Below are positions 37,267 to 49,300 of a DNA stretch of 64,000 nucleotides, piece by piece; the first letter of the stretch is position 1, and each line of letters begins with the position of its first letter. Location of the stretch: positions 1 through 64,000 of the forward strand of contig JADJWX010000004.1 in the NCBI GenBank assembly GCA_016716135.1, given 5' to 3'. Both the position numbers and the translations under genes were made by a program. Under the pieces are notes generated by a model, which saw nothing but the letters and a program-made list of their open reading frames with translations, was not told the DNA's origin and ran no database searches. The DNA is from Lewinellaceae bacterium (GTDB lineage Bacteria > Bacteroidota > Bacteroidia > Chitinophagales > Saprospiraceae).

Positions 37267-40200
37267 TCACTCCCGCACCACCTTCCGGATCGCTACCCCG
37301 TCTGCCGTTTCCAGGCGGATGAGATAAACCCCGGCTGCCACATCCCGGCCGGCCTGCCAGGTAAAGGCGTTCATGCCCGGCACAGCCGTCAATGTTTCCT
37401 GCAACAGCGTGCGCCCCTGTGCGTCCATGACCGATATCCGCACGTCTTCGATACCCGGGCGGCTAAACCACACCGTTGCCTTTTCCCGGAAAGGATTGGG
37501 CTGCACCTGCAGGTACAGGTCCGGATTCGGATTGGCGGTGCCGGTGCTTTGCAAGCTGAAAGGTATAGGCGTTTCGATGCTGCCCTGGTGCAAATCCGCG
37601 CCGAACCACATCCGCTCCTGCAAATCGCTGACCTGCCCCGTCGCGTCGTCGTACAGTTTAAAACTGACTTGTTCGCCCGCCTGATTGGCGTATATGGTCA
37701 GGAAAAACAGGTAGGCCTGGAGCGGTTCGATGTAGATCGCCTGCGCCGTACCGCGCGGCTCCCCGCCGGCAAAGGCGCCGAGTTCCTGTCCGGCAGCGGA
37801 AACGTTTTCCCCGCCGGAGCTGAACATACCGATGAGCGTCATGGAGTGCTCGTATTGCGCCGGATTCACCTGCCAATAGCCGGCCGTGGGTTGATCCGTT
37901 CCCTGCTTGTTTTGACCATCGCGGGATTGTACCGTCTGTTCCGGCTTAAAATTGTTGGCCGGATAAAACAGCGTACCCGCGTTAGACATGCGCAGTTGGT
38001 AGCCCTGCGGCGGACGCAGGTGGGTCAGGTTGCCAACCCAGCCAAAACCATTGACAAATTGTGCAAAACCAAACTGTCCTTTCACCAAATCGCCGGTCAG
38101 GGGGGAGAGCGATGCAAGCGCTTCGTTCACCGGCAGCGACTTGTTGGGCAGGTAACTGATCCAGTTCCAGCCTTGCACCAGGGGGATCGCCGTGGTTGTC
38201 GGGTCGAGCAGTTCGCCGATCAGTTTGAGGGTATCGGGCTGGTTGGCGCGGTACTGGTACATGCCCGTGTTGCCCAGTATGGCAAGCGAACCGAACCAAC
38301 TGCCGCTGAAGTATTCGCTGAATTGCGTCTGACTTTTCATGTAATCGTCCTCCGGGAATTTGAGCGTGCTCAAAACCGGGTTGATGGACGGGTCGGGCAA
38401 CTCCAGGTTCAGCGAAATCCAGTTCCAGCCCTGTGCCAGCGGTATTTCGCGCAGCACCTGACCGCTGGTGTGCAACACAACGGGGTCGTTTGCCGAACCA
38501 ATCAGGTTGTCGGGCTGGAACAGGTATTGCTCCACAATGTCGCCGTAGCGCAGGCAAGCCGAGGCATCCCAGATTTCCAGATCAATCGGCGCGTCGACAT
38601 CGTCCGGTTCCCCATAAACAGTCAGGAAAGCCATCCACAGGTTGAACTGCGGCACATACTGCACTTTGGCTGCGCCGCGCAGTTCGTTGTCGATGTAGGC
38701 AGCCACCATGTCCTCGGCATCGGCCGAAAACACGCCTTCGATATCGAGTCGGACGGCAAAATTCATTGTGTTCGGGTAGAGTCCGGCGTTTGCCTGCCAC
38801 TGTGGCGGGCGGCACAGGACGCGCACCCCGATCGGCAGCCCTTCGTCGCCACCCATGAAAAAGGGATTTTGCCCGGTTTCCGTGTGCAGCACGATGCTGT
38901 CGGACCAATGCCCGATGCCGAGCAGGGAGTCAATCCTGAATTGAATCACCCGCGTTTCATTGGCGACCAGGGTACCGGCACTCGGCACCACCTGCACCCA
39001 GGACGGCACATTTTGCATGCTGAACGGCACCGGGTAGCCGCCCCGGTTGTGGATGCTTGCCGTGATGGTTTTGCTTTCGTCGTCGTATTTCACCGCGCCG
39101 ATGCTGTCGGTCAGCCAGGCGAGCTCGTTGCGGTCCACATAGAATTCCCACTGTTCGTACACGAGTTTATTACCCGTCAGGTTTTCGATGTTGTGCAGTT
39201 CGGCGCGCAGGATTCTGTTTTCAAAAAATTCATTTTGAAAACTCGGGTCAAGCACAATTTTGTTTTCAAAACAGGTAATGTTGATATCAATGAGCAGGCC
39301 GGTGGTCGCGTCGTAGAGCCCCACGTTGTTTGGCTGCGTTATGTCGGCGGCAATCAGGCTGCTGCAGTTAATGTGTTTGTTGAACGTAAACGAAATTTCA
39401 TCGCCAACGTGGTACACCCCGTCTGAAGGCTGCGGAATGCCCACCAGGCTGGGCGGTTGGCGCTCTATCCGGCCTTTGATAATGTGCGAATAACCCGGCC
39501 GGTCGGCCACGTTGCCGCTGCAAATGGAAACCGCCCGGATTTCGTAGTCGCCGTCGGAAAGCCCTTCCGTGTCCCAGAAAAATTGGGTGAAAATATTGCC
39601 CAGGCTGTCGCGAACGATAGAACCGTCTGGGTTTTGGTTGGGGTTGCCGCCGACGGCCGGGCCGGGAATATTTATCCAGGCCCCGTCGCCATCCGAGCGC
39701 CGGTATTGCACCCGGATGCGTTCAAAATCGGTATTTCCTTTGTCGTACCCCGACACCGTGATGCGCCGGATATTATCGTCGCCGGGGGTGTTGGGGTCCG
39801 GAAAAATGACCCAGCCCTGTTCCGGCACCGTGATGTCGACTTCCGAGCAGGGTTTGATGAAATGCGCGGAGATGTACTGTGGCGAGTACAACAAGGGATC
39901 GTCGGCGAGGTCAGTGCCCAAACCGTATGCCCGGTCCATTTCGCATTGTGAGTAAAAGACTATTTCCAGGGAATCGTAATTATATTCAAGGGGGCCGCGT
40001 TCGACGGTGACGGTGACAGGGACGGACTCACCGCTGTTGATGGAATAGGTTATGGGGTGGTCGAGCGGGGCGCCGTTAAGTTTTATGACTGCGCCGTGCG
40101 GATTACTTTCATTGCGTGCGATGATATTGTACGAATACGCTTCGTTGGTTTCCGAATTGTTGCCCAGTGAGAGCAGGAATACTGCCGGCTCATTCGAGGG

Positions 40201-43200
40201 CACATCCAGTGCCACCGGGCTGCTGCCGTCGCGGAATTCCATTGAGGTGCCCTCGCGGTGCGCCGTATTTGGTTCCCAGGGGCAGGACGACTGCCCGGCT
40301 ACGGTTCTAAAAATGGGCGTTCCGTAGCGTTTGTCGATGCCTACGTCCAGGGAGAAAGCATCCAGAATATCATCGTCGGCCAAGACATAGCCCGTCTGGG
40401 TAGCTACCGCTTCGCCGGTCTCCGTGGTAGTAGTTTTGCTCGTCGAGTAGATGAATTTGGCCGTGCCTTCCAAGCCTACTTTATTAAATTGATAACCCAA
40501 TGTAACGTAAACCTCGCCCTCCGAGTTAGTCCCGGAGCCACTTGAGGTAGTCGTGTCTACGGTGCTGGTCATAGCGTATTCGTAAGTAGCGCCGGCATCA
40601 AACGAGATATTTTTCGTATAAATCGCCGTGCTGTCTTTGTATTTCGATTGTCGTCCAGGATTTTCCGCCACAGATTTGCCGAGTTGGCGTAGGTCAAAGA
40701 ATCGGCGGCGGAAGTTGCATCGTTGACCCGCAGCGAATCCAAATAGCGGATAACATTTTCGCGTATGCCCCATTCCGAATAGTAAAATGTGGTCTGGAAG
40801 CTGTCCGGCTCGACGTTCAATACCGTCTTCGTGCTGGCCGTGCAGGTTGTGTCGTTGACATACACCAGGTCGGCAAAGCCAAATTCAAAATTCATCGCTT
40901 GCCCCACGAATACATCCCCGCCCTGATCGCCGACGACGAGTTGGTTGTCGCCCGTCGTGACGCGTTCCGAGAAGGTGGTACAGGTTTCGTAAGTCTTCGA
41001 ATCAATTTTATGATGGGTGGCCTGCGCTTCGAATCCACCTTCCAGAATTATGCCGGTGGTGCTCACATATTCCACGCCAATACCCAACGAGACAGATATT
41101 TCGGGGCCAAGCCAAATATCCAGCCCAAATCCGGCCCCCGTTTCAAATTCAAACTCCATTGTCGTCCTTTTGCACACCGTCTGATCTTTTTCCAGGAACG
41201 AATAACTCCCGTCACCTGGCGGGTCGTGCAGCACCAGAAGGGGGGTCTGTGGCGTTTTTGAGGTGAAGGTGTTGTGCTTGTTGCGGATGCCCGTCACTAC
41301 CCCTTGCTTGGTAAAACTGGATTCGTTGCCGGCCAGATTGGTGGCAATAATCTGAATCGTTTTTTCGTGTGGCGACGTGGGATTGGGCTGGCCGACTTTG
41401 AATTTGTAGTTGCGGATGCCTTGGCTCAATGTCGTATTTACCACCGTGTCGGCAAAACCATTGATGATTTGCAGTGCAGCGGTGTCTAAATAGCAAACCT
41501 CATTGTTGTAATAAGTCTCTTTGACTTTGATACCGATAGTGCGGAGTTCGTGCTGCTCCAATTTGATGATGTCACAAGTCTGGCTGATGGGTGAAAGGCC
41601 GCTCACCACTTCCACTTCTGGTGGAGCGTAGTAGGTAAAATCCACCACGGTATCTTGTTTTTCCCTCAAATCCACCTGCACCCCACCTTGCACCTGAAAG
41701 GCGGTTTTGATAAGCGGGTCGGAGTGTTCCGTGACCGCGACGGTGAATTCGAGGGGCGGCAAATCGGCCAATTCGTAATTGCCTTGCGGGTTGTCGAGGG
41801 TGACTTGTTTTTCAAAACAGCCGTCCGTCGTGCGTACTTTCACGGTGCAGACGGTGCCGGTTGGGGTTCCGGGATTTTCGAGGATTGATCTTTTGCAATC
41901 ACCGCCGGCTACCTGCCCGCTCACGGTCCGGGTAGTAATATCGTTGAATACCAGGCCTGCGACGGGAGCAATAACGTTCACCAGGTCAATTTCTTCCGGC
42001 ATGAACTCGTGGTCTTTGTACACCGGGCGCAAAGTAACCGTCGAACCGGGTTCAAAGTCAATCACAAATTTACCCGTTGAGTCGGTCAAGACGGTGGGAT
42101 TGTACGTTTCGCCATTGACCAAAATTTCGAATTGATTGGCAAAGCAATCCGTGTTAGCGTAGCGAATAAAACCCGAAACGGCCACCGTCGAACGGTCCAC
42201 AAAATCCACCTGGTCTACCGAGGTCACCGAGGGGTTCAGCGTCACCTGCCGCGTGTCGGGCGTGAACTGGTGCGGCGTAGTCTCCTGAAATCTTGCCTGA
42301 ACCGTCCACTCCGTCCCGTACGTAGTTCCGGTACCGTCGATCAGTGCCGAACCGGCGTTGTTCAATTTAAAACCGGAGCCTTCGTCGAAAGCAAAATAGT
42401 GTCGCAGTCCTTTTTCCTGCGGGTCGCGGGCGTTTTGGCTGTGCGCCTGAATGGCGGCTTGACTCAAGGTGGTGTCGTAAACGGCCAGTTCATCGATCAG
42501 GCCGTCGTAAAAGTAGCCGAACTGCCCTGCCGGCACACCGTACAAGCCCGAAAGTGCGCCCACATTCCAGGGGAAGCCCGGTTCCGACCAGTCGCCGCTG
42601 GTCGGGCTGAAATTATGGCTGCCGAGCAAGACGCCGTTTTTGTACACCGTGATTGCCGTGTTTGAGGGGTTGCGTTCGATGGTCAGGGCCAAATGCTGAT
42701 AACCGAAACCGAGCGGACCAAAATCAGCTGTTTCACCGTTCAGATTGACCAAAATCGCATTTTGGTGGGTTTGTAGCATGAAAAAATTGCCGCCACCCGG
42801 CCCCCAGGCTTTTTGCAAAAACACCTCGGTGGCCGACGGGTCCGATTGGTACACCCACATTTCGAGGGTGGATTTTTCGGTCAGCGCGAAATCGGGAAGT
42901 TGCGCGTAGTCGCCCTCGTTTTTGAGAAACTTCAAGGCCCGGTGTTTGTAAAAATCTTTTTTAGGCGTAGCCAAAAACGTGGTGCCCGTGCCGTAGTTGG
43001 CCGATTCGATGCGGTAGTAGCCATCGTCATTGGTCACGGCGGAAGTGGCCACCGGCGGGCGGTTGGCGTCGAAAATGGCGCCGCAGAAAAACAGCGGGTG
43101 GCGGTTCAGGATGTCGAAAGATTTTTTACCCGCGCCCTCGTCCATTTTCCAATAGTATTTCAAACCCGGCGTGAGCGATGAGGCCGTGCCGGTCATCACC

Positions 43201-44321
43201 TCCTGCAACTCAAGTTCTTCCAAACGGCGATGATAAATCCGCAGCTCGTCCATACCACCGACCCAACCCGGAAATGGGTTGTTCGCGCCGAAATTGATTT
43301 CCGATGACTCCGGGATGTGTACGCCGTTTTTCAACTCGACAAGCGTGCCGTTCAAATACAAGCGGTATTGCCCGCCGCCGAAGGTGAGCGCGACGTGGTG
43401 CCAGGAGCCGTCGTTGCCATTGGGCAGCAGCGTGCCGATTGATTGAATCGAACCGGGGGTTGTCCCCGGTATTTCCATGCTGACCAATCCCCCGCCGTTG
43501 GTCCGCACATTGAGGTGCGGGCCGCTGACGCGCAGAATATCCGAGGTGCCGACTTGCCCGGTGACTGCCGTTGTTCTCATCCAGAAGGTCAGCGACCAGT
43601 CGGTGTTTACTGCCGTTGGTAAAAAATGGTTTCCGGCGCCGGCGCGCGTCACCGCGCCATCGAACTGGTTGAATTGCGCGGAGTAACCCTGCATCGGCGA
43701 GAGTGTGACCTGCGCGCCCGGCACGGGGTTGCCGTTCAGGGTGCGCACCCAGCCGGTAACCACGCCGTTGGGCACCTGAAAGCCGAGCGCCTCGCCCGCC
43801 GAGCCTTCGCCGTACAAGTTAACGGCGCGCACCTCGTAGGTATAATTTTTACCGGCAATGACGTTGAAGTCGTTGTAATTACGAGTGTTTTTGTCTACCG
43901 CCACAAGGAAAACGCCGTCGCGGTAGATTTTAAAACCGTTGGTCGGGAAGGCGCCGAGCGGGTTGATCGACCACGAAATCTGAATGCGGTCGAGCAGATC
44001 GCCTTGTGTCGCTACGACTACCGGCGGCAGCGGTGCAACATTTAACCCGGACCAGAAGCCGAAATTGCTGTTGTAGTTGTCGCCCAATGCATAACCGACA
44101 ACGGTTTGCCCGATGGTCAGGCGCATACGGCGCGTGCTGTTTTTCATCTTGTTGCTGTTGCCATAGTTGAAATAGGCAGCAGATGGTACGATGGTACCGG
44201 AGGATGCCGGAAAACAGCCGGGGTCGGGGGTTTGACTTTGGTTTTGCCCGAAAAGCATCGGCAAAGACCCAAGGGTGAGTAGGAGCAGCGCGAGCAGCCT
44301 GCTTTTATGGATGTTTTTCAT
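37267..44321 (-). CDS. Giant secreted LamG/FnIII-like protein with T9SS sorting domain, frame broken near 40645
   Basis: About 2,350 residues if repaired. The ATG at 44321 is chosen because it begins a clear signal peptide (KNIHKSRLLALLLLTLGSLPMLFG). A fibronectin-III-like unit (~100-165) is followed by a carboxypeptidase-regulatory-like domain (VTGWVRTLNGNPVPGAQVTL) that appears split by two LamG domains. Further carboxypeptidase-regulatory-like units and a long unassigned region come next. After the break (…LWRKILDDN to YKDSTAIYTKNISFDAG, one base missing at ~40640-40652) come Ig-like and SbsA-type units and two copies of the gelRG-type domain shared with 35482. The C-terminus is a T9SS domain (LYLQVQPNPFREKATVWF … GVYLIRLETADG) ending KVVRE, so it lacks the VGN end and the palindrome. 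Confidence 0.82.
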
Positions 44322-44373
44322 GTCATAAAATTGGATGGTGGAGAGGAAACCGGGTTGGCTGGCTTGACTGTTT

Positions 44374-44403
44374 GCGCATGGCCGGCAGCTGCCGGCCATG
44401 CGC
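44374..44403. promoter_or_regulatory. Perfect 30-base palindrome
   Basis: GCGCATGGCCGGCAG followed directly by its reverse complement, with no loop and no mismatch, sits between the stop of the tail-fibre-type gene (44412) and the start of the giant gene (44321). It could be a terminator-like hairpin or a dimeric protein binding site. It has no flanking T run and no second copy in the window. Confidence 0.5.
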
Positions 44404-44411
44404 TGCAAGGC

Positions 44412-46097
44412 TTATTTCCTCATTCCGGTTGCGCCTGCGTTTTCAAGCAAATTCATCCGGTTGACCAACTCGCCGATGGCTGCCGACTGGCTCTCCAACT
44501 GCGCCCGGAGGCTCGCATTTTCCGCTTTCAGGATCTCGACCTGGCGGGCGATTTCCTGCGTGGCCGCAACGTTCATGGTGAAAATGTGATCATAGTCCAC
44601 CACATGAAAATCGGAGACTTCTTTGCCAAAAATGAATGCGCCGTTTGCGGCGTTATCGCCCCATTTTGCCACCGTGAACGTTGTTTCGCCGGCGGACAGC
44701 ACCTGCAAATCCTGCCGTTGATTCATCGAATCGAAAAGGCGAACCCGTTCGCCTTTTTGCAACCCGTGCGGTTTAGCCATTTTCAACATAACCAATCCGC
44801 CTGAAACTTCAACACGCTCGGCAGCAGCATAAATGCTCGGGATAAAATCCGGGCGGGTGGAGATGGCTTCCGGTTCGATCTGTTCAACTTCCTGGGCGAT
44901 AAAGCCTTTTTTCAGGCCCTTGCCCTGGGCGAGTTCGTCAATGTAACGGTAGTCGGTCACCTGCAGTTTTTGCAGTTTTGCAAGCGATTCCGCAGTGTTG
45001 ACACTTGTGAAGTCTTTTTTTATACGCTTGTCCGACACGGCAAAAAATACGTTCGCTACAATGTCGCCTTGGAATGCTGCGGCTATATTGTTATTCGTGA
45101 ATGAGTTAAGTATTCCGCCTGAACCATAGCCGGTGACCGGCGGACCAAGTGGATAAATTATGTTGTTTCCGCCCAGCACTTCGATGGGCTTGCCAAACCT
45201 GACCCGGTCGTTATTGCTGCCGATGTTGCCACTGACATTCAGGGCATTGTCGATCTGCACGTTGCCCGTCTGGAAAATGTGCGTACCGGAAGGCGCCTTG
45301 TAATAGTTGTTGCCGTCATTCCAGTAGGCGACTCTTTCCTGGTTATTTGCACTGATCGAAACGATTCCGTTGCCCAGTCCCATGCCCGTAAGCTGACCTG
45401 TGCCATTGCTATGATAATAAAACCCCTGATTCGAGTGGCTGTAGCCGTAGGTAAAAAGGTTATTCGTGTTGGTAGCCGGGGTAAAAATTTCGGTAAGTCC
45501 GTTGGCAATTTTTAATTGCTCGACGGCATTGGTGTACAGGCTCACCTGGTTGTCCTGGTAGGAAAACAGGCCGCCGTCCTGGTCGCCGCTGCCCCGGAAG
45601 GAGTAGCCTATGCCGGCTACACCCGGACCCGGCACGCCGCCGTTTGCTTTATAGCCGTCGGCCTCGACAGGGCCCGTGCTGGTGAATTTGTTGTTTTGGC
45701 CAATGACCGATATGGTGTACGGCGCATGGGTAAGGCGCGGGCGCGGGGTGAGTTCCGCACCGCCGTTGACGCTGACGCCGAGGTAATAAACCTGGCTGAA
45801 TGTGGCGGCGCCGTTGAAGCCGTTCTGCCCCAACAACACGGAGTACACGCCGCCGGTGGTTTCGACTTGCTGGATGGTTTCTTCGTGGACCGACGTGCCG
45901 CCGCTCTCGGCGGTCCAGAGCCGGAACGTGATGGGATACGCGCCATCATCCACGGCCGTACCGTCCGTTTTCGTCAAAACGCCTTGCACTGAAATGGCTG
46001 CGCTTTGGGCAGACAAATCAGTTCCGAGCAGGGCGAAAAAGAAAAACACAAGAAGTTGAGCGGGGTGTGCGATGCGGGAAAAGAAAGGCTTGTTCAT
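44412..46097 (-). CDS. Secreted tail-fibre-type protein with C-terminal S74 intramolecular chaperone/autoprotease domain
   Basis: 561 residues from the ATG at 46097, which gives a proper signal peptide (NKPFFSRIAHPAQLLVFFFFALL … SAQ); a longer frame to 46217 has none. The N-terminal domain (ISVQGVLTKTDGTAVDDGAYPITFRLW) is a beta-sandwich common in Bacteroidota tail-fibre-like proteins. A repetitive stalk follows. The C-terminus has the S74/endosialidase-chaperone signature SDKRIK (Ser355, Lys360), then LQVTDYRYI and GFIAQEVEQIEPEAI, and a terminal coiled coil (EIARQVEILKAENASLRAQLESQ). Such domains drive trimerisation and then cleave themselves off at the Ser. There is no T9SS domain, so the export route is uncertain. 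It lies between an HTCS and the giant protein. Confidence 0.83.
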   Translation of the reverse strand: MNKPFFSRIAHPAQLLVFFFFALLGTDLSAQSAAISVQGVLTKTDGTAVDDGAYPITFRLWTAESGGTSVHEETIQQVETTGGVYSVLLGQNGFNGAATFSQVYYLGVSVNGGAELTPRPRLTHAPYTISVIGQNNKFTSTGPVEADGYKANGGVPGPGVAGIGYSFRGSGDQDGGLFSYQDNQVSLYTNAVEQLKIANGLTEIFTPATNTNNLFTYGYSHSNQGFYYHSNGTGQLTGMGLGNGIVSISANNQERVAYWNDGNNYYKAPSGTHIFQTGNVQIDNALNVSGNIGSNNDRVRFGKPIEVLGGNNIIYPLGPPVTGYGSGGILNSFTNNNIAAAFQGDIVANVFFAVSDKRIKKDFTSVNTAESLAKLQKLQVTDYRYIDELAQGKGLKKGFIAQEVEQIEPEAISTRPDFIPSIYAAAERVEVSGGLVMLKMAKPHGLQKGERVRLFDSMNQRQDLQVLSAGETTFTVAKWGDNAANGAFIFGKEVSDFHVVDYDHIFTMNVAATQEIARQVEILKAENASLRAQLESQSAAIGELVNRMNLLENAGATGMRK

Positions 46098-46225
46098 TTC
46101 AGTCGTGGTAGTACGTGAGAAGATTTTTTTTAAACCGGAAAGGAGGCTCGTTCGGCGCATCCTTTCGAACACGACAAATGTGCCGGCGCCGGGTACCGAA
46201 CGACCGCCAACAATCATTCAACTTT

Positions 46226-46275
46226 CACCGGCTATCTTGCACGAGCAAAAAATAAGCACCGGCTATCTTGCACGA
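46226..46275. repeat. Two direct copies of a 19-base motif, 31 bases apart
   Basis: CACCGGCTATCTTGCACGA occurs at 46226-46244 and again, identically, at 46257-46275. It lies upstream of the minus-strand tail-fibre gene and just past the HTCS stop at 46313. It could be a paired regulator site, roughly three helical turns apart, or a chance duplication. Confidence 0.5.
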
Positions 46276-46312
46276 AAGCAGAACGACAGGCTGATAAAAT
46301 TTTGAAGACCAA

Positions 46313-49300
46313 TCAGTTGCGCATTGCATTCGGGCGAACGCCAAATTCTTCGAAAAACGCGTCGGAAAAATAATTGGGCGTGGAAAAACCGACCTCGTAA
46401 GCAATTTCCGCCATCGTCAGATCGGTCGTATCGAGCAGCTGTTTGCCTTTTTGCAGGCGCACGCGCCGGATGAAAGCGGCGGTGGAGAGGTCGGTCAGCG
46501 CCTTGATTTTGCGGTACAATTGCGATTGGCTCAGGCCCATTTCCCGGCTCAATTGCGGCACGCCGAAATCCGGGTTGCCGAGTTGCCGTTCCAGCTGCGC
46601 GACGATTTTCCGGAGGAAAGCGTCTTCGGGGCCGGCATTTTTGTCTCGGTTTTCGGGTGGTGTGCCCGCAACGAAATTCGCCGTCGAATAGCGGGCCTGC
46701 AACTTGCGGCGCAGGTCGAGCAGGTTGGCCAGCGTCACCAGCAGTTCTTCCTCATGGAAGGGTTTTGCCAGGTAGGCGTCTGCACCGCGCCGCAACCCGG
46801 CGATGCGGTTTTCCACCCCTGCTTTGGCCGTGAGCAACACGATCGGGATGTGGCTGGTGCGTTCGTCGTTTTTCAGGGTTTCGCAGACTTCATAACCGTC
46901 TTTCTCCGGCATCATCACATCGCTGACGATAAGATCAGGGATGCCTTCCTGGGCTTTTTCGATGCCGGAACGCCCGTTGTAAGCAAAGTCGAGGGTATAG
47001 TTTTTTTGCAGACAGGCGGTAAGATATTCCACCACGTCGGGGTTGTCTTCGATCAGCAGAATCGTTTGAAGATTGGCATCCGATGATCGAAATTCGGGAA
47101 GGCCGTCGGCAGGCGATGCCATGGCCGGTGTCAGCAGTTTTTCAACAGACGTCGGATGCGCGGACACGGGGGCATTTGAAGTTACCGGCAAGCGCACGGT
47201 GAACACCGTCCCTTTTCCCACCTTGCTTTGCACCGAAATTTCCCCGCCGAGCATGGCCACCAGTTCCTTCGTCAGCGCCAGGCCGATACCGGTGCCGCCC
47301 GATTTGGCCTTTTCCAGGTTTTTTGCCTGGTAAAACCGGTCGAAAATATGGGGTAATTCGTTGGCAGCAATGCCTGCCCCGGTATCGGAAACGGTTATTT
47401 TTAAGGTGGGATGACTTGTCAACGGCTGCTTTTCCGCCGTTACATGTAAAACAATTTTTCCGCCGGAGGGCGTGAATTTGATGGCGTTGGACAACAAATT
47501 ATACACGATTTGCAACAGCCGCTCCGGGTCGTAGTCCATCACAATCGAACGTTCGGGGCTTTCTACCAGCAGCAACACGTTTTGCGCATTTGCCAGGGAG
47601 TGCAGGCTTTCGGCAATGTACCGCAGGTAGGGCAAGACATCGCCTTGTACATAATTGATGGCTAAACTTTTGGATTCCAGTTTGGCCAGGTCCAGCATTT
47701 GGTTGATGAGGCGCATGAGGTTTTCACTGTTGCGTTTGACCAGGCCGAGTTTGCTTTTTACAGCCGCTCGTTCGGCAGCAACTGCCCAGTGGTCGCTGCC
47801 TGCAGCCAGTTGTTCGGTGGTGCCCAAAATAACCGTCAGCGGCGTGCGAAACTCATGGGTGATGTTGGTAAAAAAGTTGCTTTTGAACTCGTCCAGTTCG
47901 CGCAGGCGGCGGGTTTCCTCCTGTTCCAGTTTTTGGCGCATTTGGTAGCGGTACAGCCCCCAAATCAATGCGCCGACCGCGCCGGCGTACAGGAGGTAGG
48001 CCCAGCCGCTTGCCCACCACGGGGGGCGTATCGTGAACTGAAACTCGGCCGGTTGCCGGCTCCACAAACCGTCGTTGTTGCTGCCGAGTACCCTGAACGT
48101 GTAGGCGCCGGGCGAGAGATTGGCAAATTGCACGACATTTTTTTCGCCCAGATCCACCCAGGTATCTTCCGGACTGTGCCCCCAAAAAGTACGGCGCAAC
48201 AGCTGGTAGCGGTAGCGGTTTTGAGCCGGATTGCTGAACTCAAGCGCCGCAAATTCGAGTGCGAGAAAATTCTGGTCGTGTGCAAATTTTCCGACAACGG
48301 CCTCGCCCGGGGCGAGCGGTTTGTTATTCACTTTTATACCGACAATGTGGGTTTGCGGCGCGTGTGTGTTGAACCGAAGGCTGTCGGGGTTAAAGACCGT
48401 CAACCCGTTGACGCCACCGAAAATCAAGGTGCCGCTGCGCGTTTTCAGGTAGCTGGACTGATTGAATTCGTTGTTTTGCAAACCATCGGCCACCGTAAAA
48501 TTTTTGGTTGTTTCTTCCCGGACGTGAAAGCGGCAAAGCCCTTTGTTGGTGCTCAGCCAAATATGCCCGTTGTTGTCCGGAAGAATGCCGTACACCACAT
48601 CATCCGGCAGTCCCTGGGCAGTTTTGAAGTGTTTGAAATGCCCGGTTTTTTTGTCCAACCGGTTCAGTCCGCCTTTGGTGCCCACCCATAAAAAGCGCCT
48701 GGGGTCGAGCGGATCATCCAGCACGCACAGCACACTGTTGTTGGACAAGCTCTGCGGTTCGTCGGGATTGTTTTTTAAGTAGGAAAATTTAAAACCACCC
48801 GGCTTCGCGCTGGCCCAGATCAAGCCCTCAAAGCCAAAAATCCAAAGCGTATTATCAACGCCTGGGTAAACAAAATGGGAGTAGGTGGCCAATCCGGGCG
48901 TTTTTTGGACTTGTTCGAAGGGGAAAAACTTGCTTTTTTCAGTTTCCGGGTTGAATTGGTGCAGGCCCGTTTCGCCGGCGCTGTACAAGTTGCCGTCCGG
49001 AGCTTGTACCAGGCCGAAGCCTTGCCAGGCAAATTGGCTGCGCTGCCGGGTATGCGCGTCTATCCGGTTCAGCAGACCATCGCAGAGGTTGTACCAACAA
49101 CAGCCAGCCTTGTCGAATACGATCGAAAAATTTCCAAAAAAGGAAACACCGGGCATCCAAGAATTTGCTTCGTAGCGGTCGAATTTTTCCGACAAGTAAA
49201 GTTTAGATTTGTCTATCGAGGAGAAAAAGCGGCCTTGCGGGTCTTCGAAGATCTGCCGTTGGGTAGTGAATGGCAGATAGCTGTTGAACTTGGGTTGGGT

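Noticed and set aside
37549..39426. A 625-codon plus-strand open frame
   Set aside because: It is antisense to the C-terminal half of the giant T9SS gene; no recognisable domain.
44374..44403. The 30-base palindrome as another copy of the terminator family
   Set aside because: The sequence is unrelated: no A/T flanks, no 5-base loop and no link to a VGN stop.
44412..46217. Prophage remnant, because of the tail-fibre-type S74 domain
   Set aside because: A signal peptide is present and no phage structural, lysis or integration gene is nearby.
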